A stretch of DNA of 11,834 nt from JAJFKJ01 sp964443025 (lineage in GTDB: Bacteria; Pseudomonadota; Gammaproteobacteria; JABCZS01). Numbering within the stretch: the stretch's first letter is position 1; every line of letters begins with the position of its first letter. The notes beneath the pieces are model-generated. The model was not told the origin of the DNA. It did not search any database and saw only the letters and a list, made by a program, of their open reading frames with translations. Positions 6,210 to 11,834 of the stretch are shown one piece after another. The translations under genes and the position numbers were made by a program. The stretch spans positions 1-11,834 of the forward strand of contig CAYUEL010000067.1 in NCBI GenBank assembly GCA_964443025.1, read 5' to 3'.

Positions 6210-8816
6210 ATGAAAAAGATACATTCCAGTAATGATATTCGCGAGGCATTCCTCAACTTTTTCGAGCAAAATGGCCATACTCCTGTCGCCTCGAGTTCGC
6301 TTATCCCTGCCAATGATCCGACCCTATTATTTACCAATGCGGGTATGGTTCAATTCAAAGATGTATTTTTAGGGCAAGATAAACGCCCCTATGTGCGCGC
6401 CACCAGTTCTCAACGTTGCGTACGCGCAGGCGGCAAACATAACGATTTGGAAAATGTTGGATATACCGCGCGGCATCATACGTTTTTTGAGATGCTTGGG
6501 AACTTTAGTTTTGGTGATTATTTCAAGCGTGAGGCTATTCAATACAGTTGGGATTTTTTAACGTGGGTGTTGAAATTACCTCCTGAGAAATTGTGGGTTA
6601 CAGTATTTCAGGAAGATAAAGAAACCGAAAACATCTGGCTAAATGAGATGAAAATAGATCCGAAACGTTTTTCACGCTGTGGTGAAAAAGATAATTTTTG
6701 GTCGATGGGTGATACGGGTCCTTGTGGTCCTTGTTCCGAGATATTTTATGATCATGGTCCCAGTATTCCTGGCGGCCCACCGGGTTCTCCCGAGGAAGAT
6801 GGCGATCGTTACATTGAAGTTTGGAACATGGTATTCATGCAATTTAATCGCACGAGCAACGGCGAATTAAAACCATTACCCAAGCCTTCGGTGGATACAG
6901 GCATGGGATTGGAACGTATTGCTGCGGTGGTACAAGGCGTTCACAGCAATTACGAGATTGATATCTTTCAAGCATTGATTCAAGCAGCAGCGAAAGCCGT
7001 GAATACAAAAGATTTAGATACCAAATCATTACGCGTGATTGCCGATCATATTCGTTCATGCAGTTTCTTAATATGCGATGGCATACGTCCTTCGAATGAA
7101 GGCCGTGGTTATGTATTAAGACGTATTATTCGTCGAGCGATTCGTCATGGACATCAATTGGGGCAACATCAAGCATTCTTTCATAAAATTGTTGGAACGT
7201 TAGCAATGCAAATGGGCGATGCTTATCCTGAATTAAAAGAAAATCAAAAATTGATTGAAACCCTGTTAAAACAAGAAGAAGAACAGTTTGCCCGCACACT
7301 CGATCAAGGGATGGATGTATTAGAGCGGGAATTGGTTAATATCGATGGACATGAAATTCCTGGCGACGTAATATTTAAATTGTACGATACGTTCGGATTT
7401 CCCGTTGATTTAACGAATGATATTGCGCGCGAACGTAATCTTACGTTAGATATCGCAGGATTTGAAGCCTTCATGCAACAACAACGTGAACGTTCGCAAG
7501 CGGCTGATACATTTAAAGTGGATTACAATCAAGCATTGGAAGTTGATACACATACGCACTTTGAGCGTGAAGTATTAACTAGTAAAGGAGTTGTGACCGC
7601 ATTGTTTTTATCGGGAAAACCTGTGAAAACATTAAATGTTGGCGAGCAGGGTATTGTTGTGTTGGATCATACATCTTTTTATGCGGAATCAGGCGGGCAA
7701 GTGGGTGATATCGGTGTGCTTGAAAATGGTACTAATCGTTTTACCGTGAACAATACAACTAAACAAGCGAAAAGTCATTTGCATCACGGTATTGTCAAAC
7801 AAGGCAGTATAAATGTTGGTGATAAATTAGATACCAAAGTAAATCCACAAACACGTGCCGCTACCGTATTAAATCATTCGGCAACCCATTTATTGCATGC
7901 CGCGTTGCGTCAAGTATTAGGAACCCATGTGGTTCAAAAAGGATCGTTGGTCGCACCCGATCGTTTACGTTTTGACTTTGCACATACACAACCGGTGACC
8001 CGCGATGAATTAAAAGCCATTGAGAATCTAGTCAATGAAAAGATTCGTGATGATGCGCAAAGTCATGTCGAAGAAATGGATACAAAACAAGCCTTAAAAA
8101 GCGGCGCCCTTGCATTATTTGGTGAAAAATACGATGAGAAAGTCCGTGTCTTAGAAATGGCGGATGGATTCTCGAAAGAGCTTTGCGGTGGTACGCATGT
8201 GGAACGTGCAGGTCAAGTTGGATTTTTCAAGATCATTAATGAAACAGGAATCGCAGCCGGTGTTCGCCGTATCGAAGCATTAACGGGTCAAGCCGCGTTG
8301 GATCATGTCCAACACCATGAAGATGAATTGCGTGAATTGGCTGATCGATTAAAAACACATGTTACAGAATTACCCGAGAAAGTGGCCCAATTATTGGATA
8401 AACAAAAGCAGCTTGAGAAAGAGAATGATAAGTTGAAACAACAAAGTATCCAAAGTGAACTGGGAAATGTAGGTATTAATTCGGATAAATTATTTACTGT
8501 GGAATTAGTTTCAACAAATGATCAAGCGACTTTGCGATCGGTTATCGATAATTTTTCGCAAAAAACAAAAACTGATCATGTGTTGGTATTGGTGAATGAT
8601 CACGAAGGTAAATTAACATTTGTGGTGGGTGTGACGCCAGCGTTTACTGAAAAAGTATCTGCAAATAAATTGGTTCAATTTCTGGCGAGCAAGTTTGAAG
8701 GCAAGGGCGGCGGTCGCCCGAATTTAGCGAGTGGCGCGGGGAATAATGTTGATAACCTGAGTGCGAAACAGTTGAAAGATAAAATTGAGGGATATGTGGA
8801 AGGGTTTATGAAATAA
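6210..8816 (+). CDS. alaS: alanyl-tRNA synthetase AlaRS
   Basis: Charges tRNA-Ala and hydrolyses mischarged Ser- or Gly-tRNA-Ala. I place the start at ATG 6210: AGGA (6201-6204) is five bases upstream and 'KIHSSNDIREAFLNFF' matches the usual N-terminus. GTG 6180 would start inside the repeat and ATG 6207 sits too close to AGGA. The product is 868 residues (E. coli 876). In that numbering: class II motif 2 around 'FFEMLGNFSFGDYF' (92-105), motif 3 'GMGLER' (231-236), editing-domain zinc ligands 'HSATH' (H556, H560) and 'CGGTH' (C659, H663), a coiled-coil linker about 705-750, and the C-Ala domain with 'GGGRPNLASGAG' (833-844). All catalytic and editing residues I can check are present. The 5' leader is supplied by repeat copy B. 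Confidence 0.98.
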   Translation: MKKIHSSNDIREAFLNFFEQNGHTPVASSSLIPANDPTLLFTNAGMVQFKDVFLGQDKRPYVRATSSQRCVRAGGKHNDLENVGYTARHHTFFEMLGNFSFGDYFKREAIQYSWDFLTWVLKLPPEKLWVTVFQEDKETENIWLNEMKIDPKRFSRCGEKDNFWSMGDTGPCGPCSEIFYDHGPSIPGGPPGSPEEDGDRYIEVWNMVFMQFNRTSNGELKPLPKPSVDTGMGLERIAAVVQGVHSNYEIDIFQALIQAAAKAVNTKDLDTKSLRVIADHIRSCSFLICDGIRPSNEGRGYVLRRIIRRAIRHGHQLGQHQAFFHKIVGTLAMQMGDAYPELKENQKLIETLLKQEEEQFARTLDQGMDVLERELVNIDGHEIPGDVIFKLYDTFGFPVDLTNDIARERNLTLDIAGFEAFMQQQRERSQAADTFKVDYNQALEVDTHTHFEREVLTSKGVVTALFLSGKPVKTLNVGEQGIVVLDHTSFYAESGGQVGDIGVLENGTNRFTVNNTTKQAKSHLHHGIVKQGSINVGDKLDTKVNPQTRAATVLNHSATHLLHAALRQVLGTHVVQKGSLVAPDRLRFDFAHTQPVTRDELKAIENLVNEKIRDDAQSHVEEMDTKQALKSGALALFGEKYDEKVRVLEMADGFSKELCGGTHVERAGQVGFFKIINETGIAAGVRRIEALTGQAALDHVQHHEDELRELADRLKTHVTELPEKVAQLLDKQKQLEKENDKLKQQSIQSELGNVGINSDKLFTVELVSTNDQATLRSVIDNFSQKTKTDHVLVLVNDHEGKLTFVVGVTPAFTEKVSANKLVQFLASKFEGKGGGRPNLASGAGNNVDNLSAKQLKDKIEGYVEGFMK

Positions 8817-8898
8817 TGGATTGCTTCGTCGCCTGCGGCTCCTCGCAATGACAAAAGAAGTTGTCATTGCGAGGAGCCGCAGGCGACGAAGCAATCCA
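8817..8898. repeat. perfect 38-bp inverted repeat touching the alaS stop codon
   Basis: The arms 8817-8854 and 8861-8898 are perfectly complementary around a 6-bp centre (AAGAAG). The left arm begins on the base immediately after the TAA of alaS. Each arm is one copy of a unit that starts GTCATTGCGAGGAG and ends GAAGCAATCCA, a word family I recall as a common dispersed repeat in Rickettsiales, Legionellales and other bacteria. The inner ends here are GTCATTGC. A T-run does not follow, so it would be a stable 3' hairpin for alaS mRNA rather than an intrinsic terminator. It fills most of the 111-bp gap before lysC. Confidence 0.93.
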
Positions 8899-8927
8899 CA
8901 TGACGGATAAGACATGAGACAAACAGG

Positions 8928-10175
8928 ATGAAAACACTGGTACTAAAATTTGGCGGTTCATCGGTTGCAAATATTAACCGTATTCAACACGTGGCTGATA
9001 TTGTTGCAAAAACAGCGAAAGAAGCACGTATTGCGGTGGTTTTGTCAGCCATGGGCGGCGAAACAGATCGCTTAATTGAATTAGCAGAAGCCATTTGTCC
9101 CGATCCTAACAAGCGTGAACTGGACCAATTGCTTGCAACGGGTGAACAAGTATCCAGCGCTTTATTAGCCATTGCCTTAAACCAGCGCGGCTTAAATGCG
9201 CGTTCATTTACCGCGGATCAAATTCCGTTATACACGAATGGTATTCATGGCAAAGCACGTATTGAAAACATTGATGGTGATCGATTGTTGTACTGTTTAG
9301 ATCATCAAGAAATACCGGTGATTACTGGCTTTCAAGGTATTACCCATGAAGGAAATAGAACCACATTAGGTCGCGGTGGTTCGGATACATCGGCTGTTGC
9401 GATTGCAGCGGCGATTAAAGCCGATGAGTGTCAGATTTATACGGATGTGGAAGGTGTGTATACGACGGATCCGCGCGTTGTACCTGAGGCACGATTGATG
9501 CAACAAATCACGTTTGAAGAAATGTTGGAAATGGCATCACTCGGTGCAAAAGTATTACAAATTCGATCCGTGGAATTTGCAGGGCGCTATCAAATACCTT
9601 TGCGCGTGCGTTCAACCTTTGTACCTGATCATCCTGGAACGTTAATTACTTTAGAGGACAAAAAAGTGGAATATCCTATTGTAGCGGGCATTGCCTTTAG
9701 TCGAGACGAAGCAAAACTCACATTAAAAAGTATTCCTGATGAACCAGGCGTTGCTGCGAAAATATTGGGCGCTATCAGCAAAGCTAATATCGAAGTGGAC
9801 ATGATCGTTCAGAATGCTGGGGTTGATGGACGTACGGATTTTACATTCACGGTGCATCGTAATGATTATGAACAAGCATTGGCTATATTAAAATCAAAAA
9901 TGAATGAGCTGGGTGCGCAGGATGTCTTAGGATCACCCAAAATTGCGAAGATTTCATTAGTGGGTGTTGGGATGCGATCCCATGCCGGTATCGCCAGCAC
10001 CATGTTTGAAACCCTTGGGCGTGAAAATATCAATATCCTGATGGTCACAACCTCTGAAATTAAAGTATCTGTGGGGGTGGATGAGAAGTATGTGGAATTG
10101 GGGGTGCGTGCCCTTCATGCCGCCTTTGCGCTTGACCAACCGCCTAAAGAAGAAACCATGCTCGAGACAGCCTAG
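8928..10175 (+). CDS. lysC: aspartate kinase, monofunctional with tandem ACT domains
   Basis: Phosphorylates L-aspartate with ATP, the committed step toward lysine (and diaminopimelate), threonine and methionine. The 415 residues comprise an amino-acid kinase domain (about 3-240) with 'KFGGSSV' (7-13), 'TTLGRGGSDTSAVAIA' (145-160) and the nucleotide-binding 'YTDVEGVYTTDPR' (171-183), then two ACT regulatory domains (about 262-330 and 341-405) that normally bind lysine and/or threonine. There is no fused homoserine dehydrogenase. The start ATG 8928 precedes the conserved 'LVLKFGGSS' closely; the ribosome site is poor (CAGG abuts the ATG). A six-codon reading (8914-8931, peptide MRQTG) ends in an ATGA overlap with this start. 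alaS-lysC-csrA is a conserved order. An internal start probably yields a second, regulatory-domain product. Confidence 0.96.
   Translation: MKTLVLKFGGSSVANINRIQHVADIVAKTAKEARIAVVLSAMGGETDRLIELAEAICPDPNKRELDQLLATGEQVSSALLAIALNQRGLNARSFTADQIPLYTNGIHGKARIENIDGDRLLYCLDHQEIPVITGFQGITHEGNRTTLGRGGSDTSAVAIAAAIKADECQIYTDVEGVYTTDPRVVPEARLMQQITFEEMLEMASLGAKVLQIRSVEFAGRYQIPLRVRSTFVPDHPGTLITLEDKKVEYPIVAGIAFSRDEAKLTLKSIPDEPGVAAKILGAISKANIEVDMIVQNAGVDGRTDFTFTVHRNDYEQALAILKSKMNELGAQDVLGSPKIAKISLVGVGMRSHAGIASTMFETLGRENINILMVTTSEIKVSVGVDEKYVELGVRALHAAFALDQPPKEETMLETA
9653..9668 (+). promoter_or_regulatory. internal ribosome site and GTG start for a lysC beta product
   Basis: AGAGGA (9653-9658) stands seven bases before an in-frame GTG (9666, codon 247). 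This lies exactly between the kinase domain and the first ACT domain. Both the purine-rich site and the spacing are better than at the annotated lysC start. Confidence 0.55.
9666..10175 (+). CDS. possible in-frame aspartokinase beta subunit (ACT domains only)
   Basis: Initiation at GTG 9666 would give a 169-residue protein beginning 'VEYPIVAGIAFSRDEAK' and holding both ACT domains. Aspartokinases of Bacillus subtilis and Corynebacterium glutamicum are alpha2beta2 enzymes whose beta chain comes from such an internal start near codon 250, and the homologous site here has a good ribosome-binding sequence. The beta chain would set feedback sensitivity to lysine and threonine. This is an inference from position and motif; the same bases also encode ordinary linker residues, so chance is possible. 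Confidence 0.45.
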   Translation: MEYPIVAGIAFSRDEAKLTLKSIPDEPGVAAKILGAISKANIEVDMIVQNAGVDGRTDFTFTVHRNDYEQALAILKSKMNELGAQDVLGSPKIAKISLVGVGMRSHAGIASTMFETLGRENINILMVTTSEIKVSVGVDEKYVELGVRALHAAFALDQPPKEETMLETA

Positions 10176-10182
10176 GATCTCC

Positions 10183-10208
10183 TAGACAAGCTAATTTTCG
10201 GCTATAAT
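10183..10208 (+). promoter_or_regulatory. candidate csrA promoter
   Basis: A consensus TATAAT (10203-10208) lies about 100 bp before the csrA start. The best -35 word, TAGACA (10183-10188), is only 14 bp away, which is short for sigma-70. A second AT-rich -10-like word, TATATT, is at 10223-10228. The gap also opens with a palindrome over the lysC stop (CTAGGA 10172-10177, TCCTAG 10180-10185). The promoter call rests mainly on the -10. Confidence 0.45.
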
Positions 10209-10240
10209 AACCAGATAATAATTATATTACGAGGCTGTCT

Positions 10241-10299
10241 TTCACAAGGACATCGTTAGGACATAAGACCCGTTAAACGGGCTTGCAGGGACAAAGGAG
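10241..10299 (+). promoter_or_regulatory. csrA 5' leader with four GGA motifs, probable CsrA autoregulatory site
   Basis: GGA occurs at 10248, 10259, 10290 (in CAGGGACA) and 10296; the last is the Shine-Dalgarno AAGGAG (10294-10299), six bases before the ATG. The first site, CACAAGGACAT, is close to the CsrA consensus (ACARGGAUGU). The word AGGACAT is repeated at 10247-10253 and 10258-10264. A small hairpin (CCCG 10269-10272 with CGGG 10278-10281) lies between sites. CsrA dimers bridge two GGA sites, one overlapping the ribosome site, to repress translation; E. coli csrA is regulated this way. Binding here is inferred. Confidence 0.55.
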
Positions 10300-10305
10300 A
10301 TTACA

Positions 10306-10494
10306 ATGCTTATTCTTACCCGCCGTGTGGGCGAAACACTTATGGTTGGTGATGAAGTCAGTATTACTGTGCTTGGCGTTAAGGGCAACCAAGTACGGAT
10401 TGGCGTCAACGCACCGAAGCACGTTGCCGTTCACCGCGAGGAAATCTACCAGCGGATCCAGAACGAGAAACAAAAACCGGAAGATACCGAATAG
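10306..10494 (+). CDS. csrA: carbon storage regulator CsrA
   Basis: A small dimeric RNA-binding protein that blocks or protects mRNAs by binding GGA in loops and leaders. In Legionella-type pathogens it governs the switch between replicative and transmissive phases. The 62-residue sequence opens with the canonical 'MLILTRRVGETLMVGDEV' and continues 'VLGVKGNQVRIGVNAPKHVAVHREEIY', so the beta-strand RNA-binding surface (L4, R6 and R7 early; V42, H43, R44 late) is intact. The C-terminal helix and tail are ordinary. The strong AAGGAG supports the start. It follows lysC as in Pseudomonas and Coxiella and precedes tRNA-Ser. The terminator beyond it is interrupted by repeats. Confidence 0.98.
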   Translation: MLILTRRVGETLMVGDEVSITVLGVKGNQVRIGVNAPKHVAVHREEIYQRIQNEKQKPEDTE

Positions 10495-10514
10495 GGCAAA
10501 AACCCCCGCCTCAC

Positions 10515-10554
10515 TGCGTTCGGCTGCCCCCTTAAAAGGGGGCAGCGAAGCGCA
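10515..10554. repeat. nested hairpin with CTGCCCCCT stem
   Basis: The inner stem CTGCCCCCT (10524-10532) pairs with AGGGGGCAG (10537-10545) around TAAA, extended by G10523-C10546. After a small interruption TGCGTTC (10515-10521) pairs with GAA plus CGCA (10547-10554) with one bulged base. It lies within the loop of the split csrA terminator and looks like an independent dispersed palindrome. Confidence 0.75.
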
Positions 10555-10564
10555 AAGATACCCT

Positions 10565-10650
10565 GTCTTTGCGAGGCTCGCAGAGCCGAAGCAATCCATT
10601 CTTGTTAGGTAGTGGATTGCTTTGTCGTGCTACGCACTCCTCGCAATGAC
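10565..10650. repeat. inverted pair of the GTCATTGCGAGG unit, opposite arrangement
   Basis: The left unit (10565-10598) runs GTCTTTGCGAGG to GAAGCAATCCA; the right unit (10613-10650) is the reverse, TGGATTGC to GCAATGAC. The ends are conserved and the middles differ. The same unit forms the perfect repeat after alaS, but there GTCATTGC lies innermost, whereas here GCAATCCA lies innermost. Confidence 0.85.
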
Positions 10651-10727
10651 GATACAAGCGCGAGCGGGGGTTTTCTTGCGGGTTGTTGATTTCCATCAAA
10701 ACGTGTATCCTATCGTCTTGATTTATT

Positions 10728-10820
10728 GGAGAGATGGCCGAGTGGCTGAAGGCACTCCCCTGCTAAGGGAGTATGGGGCTTAATACCTCATCGAGGGTTC
10801 GAATCCCTCTCTCTCCGCCA
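10728..10820 (+). tRNA. tRNA-Ser (anticodon GCU)
   Basis: A complete 93-nt class II tRNA with encoded CCA. The acceptor is GGAGAGA (10728-10734) with TCTCTCC (10810-10816), discriminator G10817 and CCA 10818-10820. The anticodon loop CTGCTAA gives GCT at 10762-10764, reading AGC and AGU. A long variable arm follows, and the T-arm GAGGG-TTCGAAT-CCCTC (10793-10809) is perfect. It sits after csrA as in related genomes. A TTGATT at 10686-10691 could be a -35, but I see no well-spaced -10. An integrase gene follows, making its 3' half a likely attachment site. Confidence 0.98.
10793..10820 (+). other. probable attachment site (tRNA-Ser 3' end)
   Basis: P4-type integrases usually recombine within the 3' end of a tRNA and rebuild it from element DNA. 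The integrase starts 172 bp after this intact tRNA end and points away from it. The direct-repeat partner that would mark the far end is not in the window, so the exact core is undefined. Confidence 0.45.
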
Positions 10821-10860
10821 ACAGCGACCCCATAGCGCTCCACAGACCCCCAATAAGCTA

Positions 10861-10890
10861 TTGAAAAACAAACACTTAACGCGATATACT
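10861..10890 (+). promoter_or_regulatory. candidate sigma-70 promoter downstream of tRNA-Ser
   Basis: TTGAAA (10861-10866), 18 bp, TATACT (10885-10890) is the best-formed promoter in the right end. Transcription would begin near 10897 and run about 28 nt before meeting the terminator hairpin. It could feed the integrase if that hairpin is read through. A 5-bp hairpin (10851-10863) overlaps the -35. Confidence 0.5.
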
Positions 10891-10924
10891 CCCCATAGGA
10901 CACTATAAAGGTCTACCAGTATCC

Positions 10925-10945
10925 AGGCCCCTTTTGGGGCCTTTT
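10925..10945 (+). terminator. Rho-independent terminator before the integrase
   Basis: A 7-bp stem AGGCCCC (10925-10931) with GGGGCCT (10936-10942), loop TTTT, followed by a short T-tract (10942-10945). A partial echo, AGGGCCTTTT, follows at 10948-10957. It may end tRNA-Ser transcripts or attenuate the promoter at 10861. Confidence 0.75.
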
Positions 10946-10992
10946 ACAGGGCCTTTTAGAAAATTGATATTGATATTATGGGGACCCCGCTT

Positions 10993-11834
10993 ATGAAACT
11001 CAGTGACGCAAAAATTAAAAAAGCTTTGCCCAAAGGAAAGCCCTATAAGCTAACAGATGGTATGGGTTTATACCTTGAAATCAGACCTGCGGGCGTAAGA
11101 GCCATTCATGGTAGTAAGCTTTGGCGCTTTAAATATAAGTTCAACGGCAAAGAAAAGAAATTGTGTATTGGTCCTTATCCAGAGATCACCCTTGCCTATG
11201 CAAGAGAGCTTCGTAATCAAGCGCGTGCTAGCATAGCGTCGGGAGTTGATCCGAGCCAAGAAAAGAAACTCCAGAAGTTAACTAAACAAAAAGATACGGA
11301 GAACACTTTTCAGAAAGTTGTTTGTGATTGGCATGAAACACAATTGGTGACATGGTCAAAAGAATACGCTCAAGATGTTTTCCGTAGAATAGAGAAAGAT
11401 ATTTTTCGCTATTTGGGCAATGTCCCCATTTCGGATATCAAAGCACCGATGCTTCTTTCGGTACTGAAAAAAATGGAGAGCAGAGGTTTGAATGAAACAG
11501 TTCACCGTGTATTAAGCACTTGTACACGGGTATTTAATTACGCTATGGCAGCGGGGATCATCGATACTAATCCTTGCTTAGCCTTGCGTGAAGCGATCAA
11601 ACCTATAAAGCCTTCTCAGCATTTTTCTGCATTGACAGACCCCAAAGAAATAGGTGGATTATTGCGAGCAATCGAAGCTTATCCTGGGGCGTTGTTAACA
11701 AAGTATGCCTTAAAATTAACACCTTATGTTTTTGTTCGACCGAGTGAATTGCGTCAAGCCAAATGGTCGGAGTTTGAATTTGAAATAAAAGACAACAACA
11801 CAGGAATGTTGATTAAGTGGAATGTGCATGAATT
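10993..11834 (+). CDS. P4-type tyrosine integrase, 3' end beyond the window
   Basis: Site-specific recombinase of an integrative element. 280 residues are visible with no stop. Residues 1-85 are the arm-type DNA-binding domain of this family ('KLTDGMGLYLEI' 19-30, 'KLWRFKYKFNGKEKKLCIGPYPEITLAYAR' 42-71). A SAM-like core-binding domain covers about 104-195, and the catalytic domain begins with 'TPYVFVRPSELRQAKW' (243-258), which holds the first catalytic Arg (R249). The remaining His/Arg and the Tyr nucleophile lie beyond the edge. ATG 10993 gives the usual N-terminus; ATG 10978 is in frame five codons earlier. Neither has a strong Shine-Dalgarno sequence, though GGGG (10980-10983, in the palindrome GGGGACCCC) is nine bases before 10993. 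Orientation away from tRNA-Ser places the element to the right. Confidence 0.93.
   Translation, partial: MKLSDAKIKKALPKGKPYKLTDGMGLYLEIRPAGVRAIHGSKLWRFKYKFNGKEKKLCIGPYPEITLAYARELRNQARASIASGVDPSQEKKLQKLTKQKDTENTFQKVVCDWHETQLVTWSKEYAQDVFRRIEKDIFRYLGNVPISDIKAPMLLSVLKKMESRGLNETVHRVLSTCTRVFNYAMAAGIIDTNPCLALREAIKPIKPSQHFSALTDPKEIGGLLRAIEAYPGALLTKYALKLTPYVFVRPSELRQAKWSEFEFEIKDNNTGMLIKWNVHE

Larger units (their letters stand above)
10499..10674 (+). terminator. csrA terminator arms separated by inserted repeats
   Basis: The arm AAAACCCCCGC (10499-10509), four bases after the csrA stop, has its perfect 11-bp complement ending in TTTT at 10664-10674. Brought together these make a good Rho-independent terminator. 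Between them lie 154 bp composed almost wholly of two other folded structures (10515-10554 and 10565-10650), so the arms may still pair as the base of a branched stem. The simplest reading is that repeats inserted into the terminator loop. Confidence 0.6.

Noticed and set aside
6057..6337. Two minus-strand frames over repeat copy B
   Set aside because: They run from alaS antisense into the repeat and show low-complexity translation of GC-rich palindromes.
10283..10612. 109-codon plus-strand frame across csrA and its downstream repeats, and a matching minus-strand frame
   Set aside because: It overlaps csrA in another frame and runs through palindromic repeats; open frames in both strands there reflect repeat composition.

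Overview
The window reads as a chromosomal segment of a gammaproteobacterium, most likely a Legionella/Coxiella-type (Legionellales) organism. The order mutS (divergent), pncC, recA, recX, alaS, lysC, csrA, tRNA-Ser is a housekeeping block I recall from Coxiella and Legionella, and in part (alaS-lysC-csrA/rsmA-tRNA-Ser) from Pseudomonas. Moderately AT-rich coding sequence, many palindromic intergenic repeats and no recognisable LexA box before recA fit that assignment. The exact genus cannot be read from the window.

Left end (1-1150): an accessory patch. It has a possible gene fragment running off the left edge, then a 22-bp-arm perfect palindrome that carries a consensus promoter on each strand. 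Next is an orphan AbiEi-type antitoxin/regulator with no AbiEii toxin beside it, then a modular inverted-repeat element interrupted by a 10-N assembly gap.

Core block (1158-10494): mutS on the minus strand ends about 55 residues before the usual C-terminus. Divergently, pncC (NMN deamidase), recA, recX, alaS, lysC and csrA follow on the plus strand. Nearly every gap between them holds a different palindromic element: a hairpin cluster between mutS and pncC, a ~144-bp snap-back repeat between recA and recX, a second copy of the antitoxin-side repeat that ends 23 bp before the alaS start, and a perfect 38-bp inverted repeat beginning on the base after the alaS stop. The DNA-repair genes (mutS, recA, recX) sit beside pyridine-nucleotide salvage (pncC), translation (alaS), aspartate-family amino-acid synthesis (lysC) and global post-transcriptional control (csrA). 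lysC carries a good internal ribosome site at the kinase/ACT boundary, suggesting an alpha/beta two-product gene. The csrA leader holds several GGA motifs suited to CsrA autoregulation.

Right end (10495-11834): the two arms of an apparent csrA terminator are separated by about 150 bp of inserted repeats. tRNA-Ser(GCU) follows, then a promoter, a strong terminator hairpin and a P4-type tyrosine integrase that is cut by the window edge. This is the classic left end of an integrative element inserted at a tRNA gene, and the cargo lies outside the window.

No clearly undescribed multi-gene system is visible. The most notable signals are the self-complementary divergent promoter of the orphan AbiEi gene, the truncated MutS, the internal lysC start and the repeat-split csrA terminator.
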